From contig NZ_MDVN01000020.1 of the NCBI RefSeq assembly GCF_002741945.1, forward strand, positions 186,001 through 250,000: DNA of 64,000 nt, read 5' to 3'. The DNA is from Gaetbulibacter sp. 4G1. GTDB lineage: Bacteria > Bacteroidota > Bacteroidia > Flavobacteriales > Flavobacteriaceae. This document shows, one piece after another, positions 8,399 through 15,825 of the stretch. Below the pieces are notes generated by a model. It worked only from the letters and a program-made list of their open reading frames with translations. It did no database searches and was not told the origin of the DNA. The position numbers and the translations under genes were made by a program. Within the stretch, counting starts at the first letter, position 1. Each line of letters begins with the position of its first letter.

Positions 8399-9391
8399 AT
8401 GATTTCTTACACAATCAACGAGATTAATGATATTTTAAAAGGCGAATTAATTGGACATACTAACCAACAAATTGATGGGCCAGAACAATTACAAAACGCA
8501 AAAATTAATCACATCACTTTTATAGGAAGTCATAAATATGTTAAGTATTGGGGAGATTCAAAGGCTTGTGCCGCCATTGTTAATGATAATTTAAATGTAG
8601 AAGCTGGTGAAAATCGTGCATTAATAAAAGTAAAAAATGCAGATTTAGCTATGGCTAAAATATTAGAATTATTTAATCCGCCTCCACCAGAATTTGAAGC
8701 TGATATTCATCCTACTGCAGTAATTCATGAAACGGCTACTATAGGTGCTGGTTGTAAAATTGGTGCAAACTGCTACATTGGTAAAAATGTAATTTTAGGA
8801 AACGGGGTTATTTTATATCCAAATGTTTGTGTTTTTGATGAAACTACTATTGGAGATAACACTGTAGCTTGGTCTGGAACTGTAATTCGCGAACGTTGTA
8901 TTATTGGTAGTCACTGTATTTTTCATACCAATGTAAGTATTGGAGCTGATGGCTTTGGATACCGACCAAGTGATGATGGTCGTGGACTAGTTAAAATACC
9001 ACAAATTGGCAATGTAATTATTGGGCATTATGTAGAAATTGGTGCAAACTCATGCGTAGATAGAGCTAAATTTAGCGCTACTATTGTTGGAGATGGCTGT
9101 AAAATAGATAACCTAGTACAAATAGCACATAATAGTGTTATGGGACGTTTTTGTATTATGGCTGGACACAGTGGTTTAGCGGGTTCTGTAACTTTAGGAG
9201 ATGGTGTTATTATTGGTGGAAGTGCTTCCATTAAAGACCATACCACTATAGAATCTGGTGCAACTGTAGGGGCAGGTTCCGGCGTTATGAACAATGTAAA
9301 AGCTGGACAAACTGTTTTAGGATATCCGGCACAAGAGGCACGAGATATGCTAAAACAATGGGTAGCAATGCGACGGTTAGCAAAAAAATAG
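8399..9391 (+). CDS. lpxD: UDP-3-O-acylglucosamine N-acyltransferase
   Basis: Third step of lipid A synthesis: transfers a 3-hydroxyacyl chain from ACP to UDP-3-O-acyl-glucosamine. An N-terminal uridine-binding domain (about 1-105, including ITFIGSHKYVKYWGDS) is followed by a left-handed beta-helix of hexapeptide repeats (about 108-305) and a helical C-terminus. The catalytic His lies in DNLVQIAHN, and IGADGFGYRP is the LpxD signature. Length 330 fits the family (341 in E. coli). It is followed after 12 bases by a cyclophilin lipoprotein gene. Lpx genes are essential in most Gram-negative bacteria. Confidence 0.95.
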   Translation: MISYTINEINDILKGELIGHTNQQIDGPEQLQNAKINHITFIGSHKYVKYWGDSKACAAIVNDNLNVEAGENRALIKVKNADLAMAKILELFNPPPPEFEADIHPTAVIHETATIGAGCKIGANCYIGKNVILGNGVILYPNVCVFDETTIGDNTVAWSGTVIRERCIIGSHCIFHTNVSIGADGFGYRPSDDGRGLVKIPQIGNVIIGHYVEIGANSCVDRAKFSATIVGDGCKIDNLVQIAHNSVMGRFCIMAGHSGLAGSVTLGDGVIIGGSASIKDHTTIESGATVGAGSGVMNNVKAGQTVLGYPAQEARDMLKQWVAMRRLAKK

Positions 9392-9403
9392 ATACTAAAA
9401 AGC

Positions 9404-10309
9404 ATGAAAAAAATTATAACCTTCTTCCTTGGGAGTTTATTATTCCTTCTTTTAGGATGTGATAAAAAGATTGAAGAAGGTGTCATGGAAAGTGATCTTA
9501 CTAAAGATGTTGAGATGATTACAGACTTTGGCAAAATTGTTATTCGTTTATCTGATGACACTCCAAAGCATCAACATAATTTCATCAAATTAGTAAATAA
9601 TCGTTTTTATGATAGTATTGCATTTCATCGTGTTATTGAAGGTTTTATGATTCAATCTGGAAATCCAACCAGTAAACCTAACACATCTTTTAATCCCGAT
9701 GGTAACCCAAAACTCTCATACACTTTAGAAGCAGAGTTTAGACCAAATTTATTTCATAAAAGAGGCGCTATAGGTGCAGCAAGAGAAGGTGATATTGCCA
9801 ACCCAAGTCGTTCTTCCAGTGGATTTCAATTTTATATTGTACAAAGAAGCAAACAAACAGATAGTACTTTAAATAAGGCGTTAGAACGTGTTAATTTTAT
9901 GTCTGCAAGAAATAATGTAATTAATAGCTCTAAAATAAAACCAGATGTTGATGAGTACATTAGATTAATGAAAAGAAATCAGCTAATAAATGAAGAAGAC
10001 CTAACTGATGAAGACTCCTTGTTGTTTAATACTTTAAAAAATAAGATTGACTCCTATAACATGGATTCGTTGGCTAAAATTGAATTGAAAAACATAAAAC
10101 AATATAATTACCCAAAAGCCCATACTGATGTTTATAAAACTATTGGAGGTACACCTCATCTAGATCAAAACTATACCGTTTTTGGTGAAGTAGTTAAAGG
10201 AATGAATATTGTTGATAGTATAGCGAAAACCAAAACGGATGAATCTGATAAACCAATTAATGATATTCGAATCTTATCAGTAAAAATGATTAAAAGAAAA
10301 TCATATTAA
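9404..10309 (+). CDS. Cyclophilin-type peptidyl-prolyl isomerase lipoprotein with large insertion
   Basis: Lipoprotein (lipobox LLLGC, Cys19) with a cyclophilin-type PPIase fold that helps fold envelope proteins. The first half is recognisable (VEMITDFGKIVIRLSDDTPK, FHRVIEGFMIQSGNP, SSGFQFYIVQ). It is interrupted at about residues 150-240 by a charged helical insertion, after which the domain closes with YTVFGEVVKGMNIVDSIA. Many Bacteroidota cyclophilin lipoproteins carry such an insertion. A second, uninterrupted homologue is encoded at 36376-37080. It follows lpxD by 12 bases and may be co-transcribed. Confidence 0.9.
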   Translation: MKKIITFFLGSLLFLLLGCDKKIEEGVMESDLTKDVEMITDFGKIVIRLSDDTPKHQHNFIKLVNNRFYDSIAFHRVIEGFMIQSGNPTSKPNTSFNPDGNPKLSYTLEAEFRPNLFHKRGAIGAAREGDIANPSRSSSGFQFYIVQRSKQTDSTLNKALERVNFMSARNNVINSSKIKPDVDEYIRLMKRNQLINEEDLTDEDSLLFNTLKNKIDSYNMDSLAKIELKNIKQYNYPKAHTDVYKTIGGTPHLDQNYTVFGEVVKGMNIVDSIAKTKTDESDKPINDIRILSVKMIKRKSY

Positions 10310-10314
10310 ATATT

Positions 10315-10382
10315 GTCAGTTAGAACTGAGGTGCTATGTTTTCAAGTAAAACCTAATAAAAACTGACTACGCTCGATCTGAC
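10315..10382. repeat. Degenerate REP-like palindromic element
   Basis: Imperfect palindrome just after the cyclophilin stop: end arms GTCAGTTAGA (10315-10324) and TCGATCTGAC (10373-10382, complementary with 2 mismatches). The CTACGCTCGATCTGAC part resembles the short mobile-looking repeats common in flavobacterial intergenic DNA. Only one clear copy is present in the window. Confidence 0.35.
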
Positions 10383-10467
10383 TGCAAAAGTTAAACACTT
10401 GATAATTAGATGGTAAATTCAACACTGATTTGACTATATAGATTGGCCGTATAGCAATAGATTGTTA

Positions 10468-10498
10468 TTGTCAGAAAAAAGTGATAATTTTAGTTTTA
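10468..10498 (+). promoter_or_regulatory. Promoter of the MG2-domain gene
   Basis: TTG at 10468-10470, a 20-base spacer, then TAGTTTTA (10491-10498), 7 of 8 matches to TAnnTTTG. It is about 25 bases upstream of the ATG at 10523. Confidence 0.5.
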
Positions 10499-10522
10499 AA
10501 TTATTTAGATGTTTAAACGCAC

Positions 10523-12805
10523 ATGAGGACAGCTTTTTTAGTTGCTATATTATTCACATTAACCATTAATTCTCAAAGCATTGATGTTGTAAAACAGATA
10601 CAGCATGCATCGCATAACAAAGCTTCCGAATCCATATACTTACAAACGAGTAAAGACATATACGAAACCAGAGAAGATTTATGGTTTAAAGCTTATGTAC
10701 TAGATTCAAAAAACTTAACGCCATCTAACAAAAGCAAAATTTTATTTGTTCAATTATTGAATAACGAACAAGATATTCCTGTATGGGAAGAAAAGTACGA
10801 AATAGAGAATGGCTTTGTAAATGGACATTTATTTTTACAGGACACGTTAAAACCAGGCACATACACACTAACGGCATACAGCGCAAATTCTTTTTACAAA
10901 GATTCTGGTGCGTTTAATGCGGTTAGAAAAATTCAAGTATTAAAAAGCATAGCTGACAAACCTCCTCAATCAAATCAGAAAAAACAGGATAGTATATTTC
11001 AGTTTGTAACGTTTCCTGAAGGTGGAAATTTAGTAAATGGTATTGAAAGCAGATTAGCTTTTAAAGCGGTAAACTCAAAAGGGCATCCTGTAAATGTATC
11101 AGGTGTGTTATACGAAAATGGTGAGCCTTTAACGCATTTTAAAAGCACACATTTGGGCATGGGAAGCTTTCTATTTATTCCCAATACAAACAAAAGTTAT
11201 CATATAAAACTCTCAAAAAAAGGAGAGCAAGAAATCTATTCTATTCCTAAAATTTATAATCGAGGGAAAGTGATGCGATTAATTTCTCAAACAAAAGAAA
11301 ACCTAATTTTTAAGGTTTCTCAAAACCCTAGTTTAAAAAAGGAAACCGTACATATAAGAGTGCAATCAAGAGGTATTGCGTACAATTTAGCAACAGCAGT
11401 ATTAGAAAAAAACTTAAAAATAAAAATTCCTATTACTGATTTACCTCAAGGGATAGCAGAAGTAACATTATTTAATAAAAATTTTGAGCCAATATGCGAA
11501 CGCTTAATTTATGTTAATCTGGATAGAAAACTTAATATAAAAACAAGTTTGCTTAAAAGTGAATATAAAACTAGAGATAAAGGCACTTTAAAAATACAGG
11601 TGACAGACGAGAATGGAAACCCAGTAATGGCGCATTTAAGCTTAAGTATTTTTGACCGTATTTATAAAAATAAGCAAGACTCAAAAACCATAGAGAGTCA
11701 TTATTTTTTATCTACACAGCTAAAAGGGAAACTTTATAATCCTGCCTACTATTTTGATGAGCAAAATAAAGACCGAAAAGAAAATTTAGATTTACTTTTA
11801 TTAACCCAAGGTTGGAGGCGTTATGTATGGTCTGAAACCAATTTAGAAGCTTTAAAACACAAAAAACAAGTAGTTTTTGATGATATTACTGGTAAAGCAA
11901 CTAATAAAGAAAAGAAGAAAAATAAAGACTCTAAACTACTAGGTACACCAGTAATTAATGTTTCTAATTCTGAGCTTAAAAACCCAAGTGAGTTTATTCT
12001 TTTAGACTCATTGGGCATGTTTAAAGTTAAACCTAATCATTTAAAACTAGGAGAGCGCAACTATGTTTACTTTAAACTTATGATTTCGCCACAGCAGAAA
12101 TACTTATATACGATTAATAACAATTGGTTTAAATCAATTAATACGACTAGAAAAACGAAGCCCATCTACTACCCAGAATACTATCCTAAAAACTTAGAAG
12201 AAGAGCAGGTTATACCTTTTAAACTTTATGCAGATATAAAAGAGTTGGATGAAGTTGTGCTTAAAACAAAAAAGAAGCGGGTGTCTCGTGATAAATATTT
12301 GGGAAAACTAGATAGTATTTTAAGATTAGAAATTATAGATTGGATAGCAGAGCCTTGCAAAACATTAAACTGCCCATTTCATCCTTATGAGCCAGGAAAC
12401 GAATTACCTGTTGAGGGGCAAACATACTCTAGATATGTAAGCGAGTATTACGAAAATAACCAGCGTAAAGAAATACGCGAAACAGTAGTATATAAAAAAC
12501 GTAAAATAACGGATGAGTATTTAATGTCTAGATTTAACCTTATTAGAATAAAAGGCTATTATGGCAAGCGGGAATTTTACCAACCGGTTTATGATGAAGA
12601 AACTATAAATGATCCCTTCCCTGATTATAGAAATACCCTGTTTTGGAAACCAGATATTATTACTAACAAACAAGGAGAAGCCATTATAGAGTTTTATTGC
12701 TCTGATATTAATACCACTTTTTTAGGCGAAATAGAAGGTGTAAGTGGCGATGGATTATTAGGTGCAGCTAATTTAAAATTTGCTGTTCGTAAACGGAAAA
12801 ATTAA
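10523..12805 (+). CDS. Secreted MG2-domain (alpha-2-macroglobulin-like) protein
   Basis: 760 residues with a Sec signal peptide (about 1-18). The N-terminal part (SIYLQTSKDIYETREDLWFKAYV) is an MG2-type macroglobulin domain, and further Ig-like domains follow (for example KGTLKIQVTDENGNPVMAHLSL near 355-376). A segment near 570, IKELDEVVLKTKKKR, resembles the region that begins the TonB plug in longer relatives, but no plug or barrel follows. The protein is probably periplasmic or surface-exposed; a role in polysaccharide or protein handling has been suggested for such families but cannot be read from sequence. The accessory patch begins just downstream. Confidence 0.7.
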   Translation: MRTAFLVAILFTLTINSQSIDVVKQIQHASHNKASESIYLQTSKDIYETREDLWFKAYVLDSKNLTPSNKSKILFVQLLNNEQDIPVWEEKYEIENGFVNGHLFLQDTLKPGTYTLTAYSANSFYKDSGAFNAVRKIQVLKSIADKPPQSNQKKQDSIFQFVTFPEGGNLVNGIESRLAFKAVNSKGHPVNVSGVLYENGEPLTHFKSTHLGMGSFLFIPNTNKSYHIKLSKKGEQEIYSIPKIYNRGKVMRLISQTKENLIFKVSQNPSLKKETVHIRVQSRGIAYNLATAVLEKNLKIKIPITDLPQGIAEVTLFNKNFEPICERLIYVNLDRKLNIKTSLLKSEYKTRDKGTLKIQVTDENGNPVMAHLSLSIFDRIYKNKQDSKTIESHYFLSTQLKGKLYNPAYYFDEQNKDRKENLDLLLLTQGWRRYVWSETNLEALKHKKQVVFDDITGKATNKEKKKNKDSKLLGTPVINVSNSELKNPSEFILLDSLGMFKVKPNHLKLGERNYVYFKLMISPQQKYLYTINNNWFKSINTTRKTKPIYYPEYYPKNLEEEQVIPFKLYADIKELDEVVLKTKKKRVSRDKYLGKLDSILRLEIIDWIAEPCKTLNCPFHPYEPGNELPVEGQTYSRYVSEYYENNQRKEIRETVVYKKRKITDEYLMSRFNLIRIKGYYGKREFYQPVYDEETINDPFPDYRNTLFWKPDIITNKQGEAIIEFYCSDINTTFLGEIEGVSGDGLLGAANLKFAVRKRKN

Positions 12806-12852
12806 GCATCTATTTTAAAAAATGTAAGGCTAATGTTTGTATGCTTTTCTTA

Positions 12853-12883
12853 TTGACTTTGTCAGAAAAATTAGCTAACTTCG
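12853..12883 (+). promoter_or_regulatory. Candidate promoter reading into the accessory cassette
   Basis: TTG (12853-12855), a 20-base spacer and TAACTTCG (12876-12883; one mismatch to TAnnTTTG). Transcription would start near 12887, inside the first palindrome, and run into the ParB-like gene. A promoter lying directly outside the first recombination-like site resembles the layout of an integron. Confidence 0.45.
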
Positions 12884-12961
12884 TTTAACGTCGGATATAA
12901 GTCACATGTGCTGAATTTATTTCAGTATTAAAACGACGCATATCCGTAAAAAACATTGGGT
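12883..12961 (+). other. attC-like imperfect palindrome, left boundary of cassette
   Basis: Begins with GTTTAAC (12883-12889), which fits the integron R'' box RYYYAAC, and ends with ATTGGGT (12955-12961), one base from the R' box GTTRRRY. Between them are nested pairs: CGGATAT (12892-12898) with ATATCCG (12940-12946), GTC with GAC, and CTGAA (12911-12915 less one base, around the TTTAT loop) with TTCAG. The outer arm TTCGTTTAAC (12880-12889) is not complementary to its present neighbour but is complementary to GTTAAACGAA at 15108-15117. This is what insertion of a cassette at this site would produce. Confidence 0.4.
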
Positions 12962-12991
12962 GTAATTAAAAACAAACTATAAAGACATAAA

Positions 12992-14104
12992 ATGAAACTT
13001 GATTTAATAGAGAACTTGAATACAGAAACAGTAGAATTAGAAAAACTGTTTTTGAATCCCAATAACCCAAGATTAATGGGTAAAAGTCGAAAAGTAGATT
13101 TACCTGACAATAGAGTAAATGAAGAGAAAATTCAGAATGCTGTACTAAGAGATATTAAACAAGAAGGAATAAGTGACCTTTATGAAAAAATTAAAAAGTT
13201 AGGTTTCTTATCTATTGACAGAATTGTCGTTAGAAAAATTTCTGAATCAGACAACTATATTGTACTCGAAGGGAATAGAAGAATCTCAACAGTGAAAACA
13301 TTATTAAATGAGCATCAAGAAGGTATAATAACATTAGATTCAAATATTTTAGAATCATTAAAAAATATTGAAGTCCTTGTTTATTCTGGAGCTGATAAAA
13401 ATATTATATGGCTTTTACAAGGTATGAGACATATAAATGGAATAAAAGAATGGGGAGCTCTTCAACAAGCACGATTCCTAGTTGAGATGCAAAAAGAAGA
13501 GTCACTAAGTGCTACAGAATTAGACAAAATGACTGGCTTTGGTAGAAATACCATCTCAAGAAAAATAAGATCATTTAAAGCATTTGAGTTTTGTCAGGAG
13601 TTTTATCACGGTGAATTAGATGAAAATAATTTCAGTTTATTTCAAGAAGCAATCTTTACAAAACCACAAATTAAAGAATGGTTATCTTGGAATGATGACG
13701 AAAATAAGTTTGAAAATTCAGAGAATTTAGAAAGTCTTTTAAATTGGTATGTTGGAGATGAAGAAGGGAATAAAAGAATCGAACGTGTTCTAGATATAAG
13801 AGACCATTTCAATAAATTATTAATACCAGAGAATAAAAGTATTCTAGTTAAATTTATTGAAGTAGAAGATTTTTCAATAAATGAAGCTATTCAAGAAATA
13901 AGAGATAAAGACGCTGAAAAAAATGCGCAAAAACACCAATTAGATCTAGGAGAAAGAATTTTACGTCTAAATGATTTATATACAGAATTATCAACTTTAC
14001 CAATGGTTAATATTCTTAAATCGGCAGACAAGGATAAGTTTAAAGATATAATTGAAAAAATAAATGAATCTGCATCTTTTCAATTAACCTCTTTAGGTAA
14101 ATAA
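12992..14104 (+). CDS. ParB-like DNA-binding/nuclease-domain protein
   Basis: 370 residues. The N-terminal part is a ParB/sulfiredoxin-like domain: LFLNPNNPRLMG (about 19-30) is the box I region, and LEGNRRISTVKTL (92-104) matches ParB box II (G-x-RR-x-x-A/S). A helix-turn-helix follows at about 172-197 (SATELDKMTGFGRNTISRKI). The C-terminal 150 residues are helical and charged. There is no ParA gene beside it and this is not the chromosomal parB context, so it is more like accessory ParB-domain proteins found with restriction or defence genes. It is 3 bases upstream of an Mrr-type endonuclease gene, so the two are translationally coupled. Its activity, whether CTPase, nuclease or specificity factor, is not known. 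Confidence 0.75.
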   Translation: MKLDLIENLNTETVELEKLFLNPNNPRLMGKSRKVDLPDNRVNEEKIQNAVLRDIKQEGISDLYEKIKKLGFLSIDRIVVRKISESDNYIVLEGNRRISTVKTLLNEHQEGIITLDSNILESLKNIEVLVYSGADKNIIWLLQGMRHINGIKEWGALQQARFLVEMQKEESLSATELDKMTGFGRNTISRKIRSFKAFEFCQEFYHGELDENNFSLFQEAIFTKPQIKEWLSWNDDENKFENSENLESLLNWYVGDEEGNKRIERVLDIRDHFNKLLIPENKSILVKFIEVEDFSINEAIQEIRDKDAEKNAQKHQLDLGERILRLNDLYTELSTLPMVNILKSADKDKFKDIIEKINESASFQLTSLGK

Positions 14105-14107
14105 AAT

Positions 14108-14977
14108 ATGAGAATTAGAGAAATCAATCAATTTATTGATCATCTAAAGGTTCTTAAAAAAAATCGCTTTTATATATCTGAAGAATTTATAGATTGGTAT
14201 AAAAGTATTTTCAACAAATCTGAAAGTGAATCAATAGAAGTTTTTGACTCAAATCAAAAAAAAATTAAAAAGAAAATTCAAGAATATATAAATTCTTGTG
14301 AATCTAAATATATTCTTTCTGAATTTAGTTCTTCTGAATTTGATGATGACACTTTAACAAATTCTAAATACTCAGCTGGAAAAGATGAGCAAAACGACAT
14401 TGAAAATAAGTTATTATGGAGAAATAATTTTTACGAATTACTAAAGAAAATTGATTGGAGAGAATTTGAATTAATAGGCAAACTAATACTTTCTGAAAAT
14501 CATATTGAAAATATAAAAATAACTAAATCTCAAAAAGATCAAGGAATTGATTTTTATGGTTATTTTGAGCTAAAATCGAATGCAACGCTTCCTAGGTTTT
14601 ATAATTATTTTAAATTTAGAATAATTGGACAAGTAAAGTACAGCGAAAAAAATAAAGGTGTTGACCATCAAAAAGTAGCTTCTTTTGGAACAGAAATAAA
14701 TAAATTAAGAAAAGCTAAAGACAAGTCTTATTTTGTAAACCTTGAAGATGAATTTATAAATTCAAATTGGCCAATTTTAGGAATATTTATTACTAATAGT
14801 TATTATCCGAATAAAGCTATTGATTTTGCAAATGAATATGGAATAATATATTGGGATGGAGAACAAATATCACAGGATTTAGCAACTAAAGAAAATATTG
14901 ACAAATTATTTGATGAAGTGTCAAAGGAATTAACAATAGACAAACTAAAGGAATTGATAAAAGAAATACCGAAATAA
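14108..14977 (+). CDS. Mrr-type restriction endonuclease-like protein
   Basis: 289 residues. The C-terminal 175 residues carry the Mrr-family PD-(D/E)xK nuclease core: conserved WREFELIGKLIL (117-128), catalytic Asp in DQGIDFYG (D148), and the Q-x-K motif in GQVKYSEK (Q175, K177). The terminal strand-helix GIFITNSYYPNKAIDFA with the closing IIYWDGEQI is typical of the Mrr catalytic domain. The N-terminal 100 residues are helical, charged and unassigned and may be a target-recognition or partner-binding part. Mrr enzymes cut foreign, often modified, DNA. No methyltransferase is nearby. It pairs with the ParB-like gene and its stop lies 4 bases before an attC-like palindrome. Confidence 0.8.
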   Translation: MRIREINQFIDHLKVLKKNRFYISEEFIDWYKSIFNKSESESIEVFDSNQKKIKKKIQEYINSCESKYILSEFSSSEFDDDTLTNSKYSAGKDEQNDIENKLLWRNNFYELLKKIDWREFELIGKLILSENHIENIKITKSQKDQGIDFYGYFELKSNATLPRFYNYFKFRIIGQVKYSEKNKGVDHQKVASFGTEINKLRKAKDKSYFVNLEDEFINSNWPILGIFITNSYYPNKAIDFANEYGIIYWDGEQISQDLATKENIDKLFDEVSKELTIDKLKELIKEIPK

Positions 14978-14981
14978 CTAC

Positions 14982-15114
14982 ACCCAACACCATGTATAAT
15001 TAATTGCTTGTTTTTAGCCAATTTACGAAAGTCTTGGCGGATTTTCTATCTGTGCCTTATTTACTAACTTTAGTGCTTAAAACACGCAACTAATCATACA
15101 CAACAACGTTAAAC
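14982..15114 (+). other. attC-like imperfect palindrome at the 3' end of the ParB-Mrr cassette
   Basis: Opens with ACCCAAC (14982-14988; fits RYYYAAC) and closes with GTTAAAC (15108-15114; fits GTTRRRY), the two 7-base core boxes of an integron attC site. Long inner arms pair imperfectly: 14994-15019 (TGTATAATTAATTGCTTG...) with 15073-15100 (...CACGCAACTAATCATACA), about 22 of 26 positions. Inside is a further hairpin GCCAA (15017-15021) / TTGGC (15034-15038). A total of 133 bases is within the range of large attC sites. The two core boxes are not complementary to each other, as expected for an integrated cassette, but each matches the proper partner elsewhere (12956-12961 and 12883-12889). 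Confidence 0.45.
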
Positions 15115-15120
15115 GAACCT
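15109..15120. repeat. 12-base direct repeat, copy 1
   Basis: TTAAACGAACCT, repeated exactly at 15807-15818. Extended to 16 bases the two copies differ at a single position. The pair encloses the orphan gene at 15124-15801. Confidence 0.7.
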
Positions 15121-15123
15121 TCA

Positions 15124-15801
15124 ATGAAAAAATACTTTCTAACAACTAAGCTCATTTTATTACTAATTGCATCAAATATTTACGGACAAGAATATTTTGA
15201 AGGTCAATTAAACTATAAAATAGAATACCAACCTCTAAATGCTAACATTCCTGCTGAATATTTAGCAAAGGAATTCGGAGATTCTTTTACTGCTTATGTA
15301 AGAGAAGATAGATATGCAATGATTTATCATGCCAAGGGAGAGCTTGGATGGATGAAAGTTATTGTTAGGCTTGATGAAGGATATTCCTATACTGAATTTG
15401 AAAAAGCAGATACCATTTCAAAAACTAAATTTGGACTTGAAAAGAATAAACTTATTGAATTAAAAAGAAATACTAATGATAGTAAAGAAGTATTGGGAGA
15501 AATGTGTGAGTCCATAACTTTGAATTACGAGCCTTCTAATCCTGAATCTTTTTTTCAAAGCTTTAGGGGCAAATATTATTTTAATCCAAAATATAAATTA
15601 AACGCAAATTTATATCAGAATTATACGGACGGATTTTGGAATCTGTTTGTTAAAGAGTCTGAATCAATTAGTATACGAAATGAAACTGAGTTTTATCCAT
15701 TATTTAAGGCTATTCAAGAAGCCTCCTCAATTGAAATCAAGACTATATCATTAGAAATGTTTGAGCCGAATAGCTCAAAGATAATATCGGAAAAATTATA
15801 A
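15124..15801 (+). CDS. Secreted hypothetical protein (accessory)
   Basis: 225 residues, unrecognised. A clear Sec signal peptide ends near IYGQEYFEG (about residue 22). The remainder is soluble, mixed alpha/beta, with one short Cys-containing stretch (LGEMCESITLNYE) and aromatic-rich LYQNYTDGFW. The layout resembles the small secreted proteins of Bacteroidota that begin FEGxxxYxxxY, but no named family can be assigned. It begins 4 bases after one copy of TTAAACGAACCT and ends 6 bases before another, so it may be a separate mobile unit of about 698 bases (15109-15806). The next gene is convergent. Confidence 0.7.
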   Translation: MKKYFLTTKLILLLIASNIYGQEYFEGQLNYKIEYQPLNANIPAEYLAKEFGDSFTAYVREDRYAMIYHAKGELGWMKVIVRLDEGYSYTEFEKADTISKTKFGLEKNKLIELKRNTNDSKEVLGEMCESITLNYEPSNPESFFQSFRGKYYFNPKYKLNANLYQNYTDGFWNLFVKESESISIRNETEFYPLFKAIQEASSIEIKTISLEMFEPNSSKIISEKL

Positions 15802-15806
15802 AACCA

Positions 15807-15818
15807 TTAAACGAACCT
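15807..15818. repeat. 12-base direct repeat, copy 2
   Basis: TTAAACGAACCT, an exact copy of 15109-15120, placed between the orphan secreted-protein gene and the 3' end of the LytTR regulator gene. It may represent the site as it was before insertion. Confidence 0.7.
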
Positions 15819-15825
15819 CCAAAAT

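Larger units (their letters stand above)
12956..15108 (+). mobile_element. Putative integron-type gene cassette carrying ParB-like and Mrr-like genes
   Basis: A 2153-base unit with two genes in one orientation, little 5' leader and a palindromic 3' end. Its first bases TTGGGTGTAATT (12956-12967) are complementary, 11 of 12, to AACTACACCCAA (14976-14987), which opens the palindrome at its own 3' end. In an integron cassette, the start of the linear cassette is the missing half of its own attC core, so this match is expected. No integrase gene is visible in the window. Cassette status is inference from sequence logic; an alternative is two unrelated palindromic repeats flanking an accessory operon. 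Confidence 0.4.
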
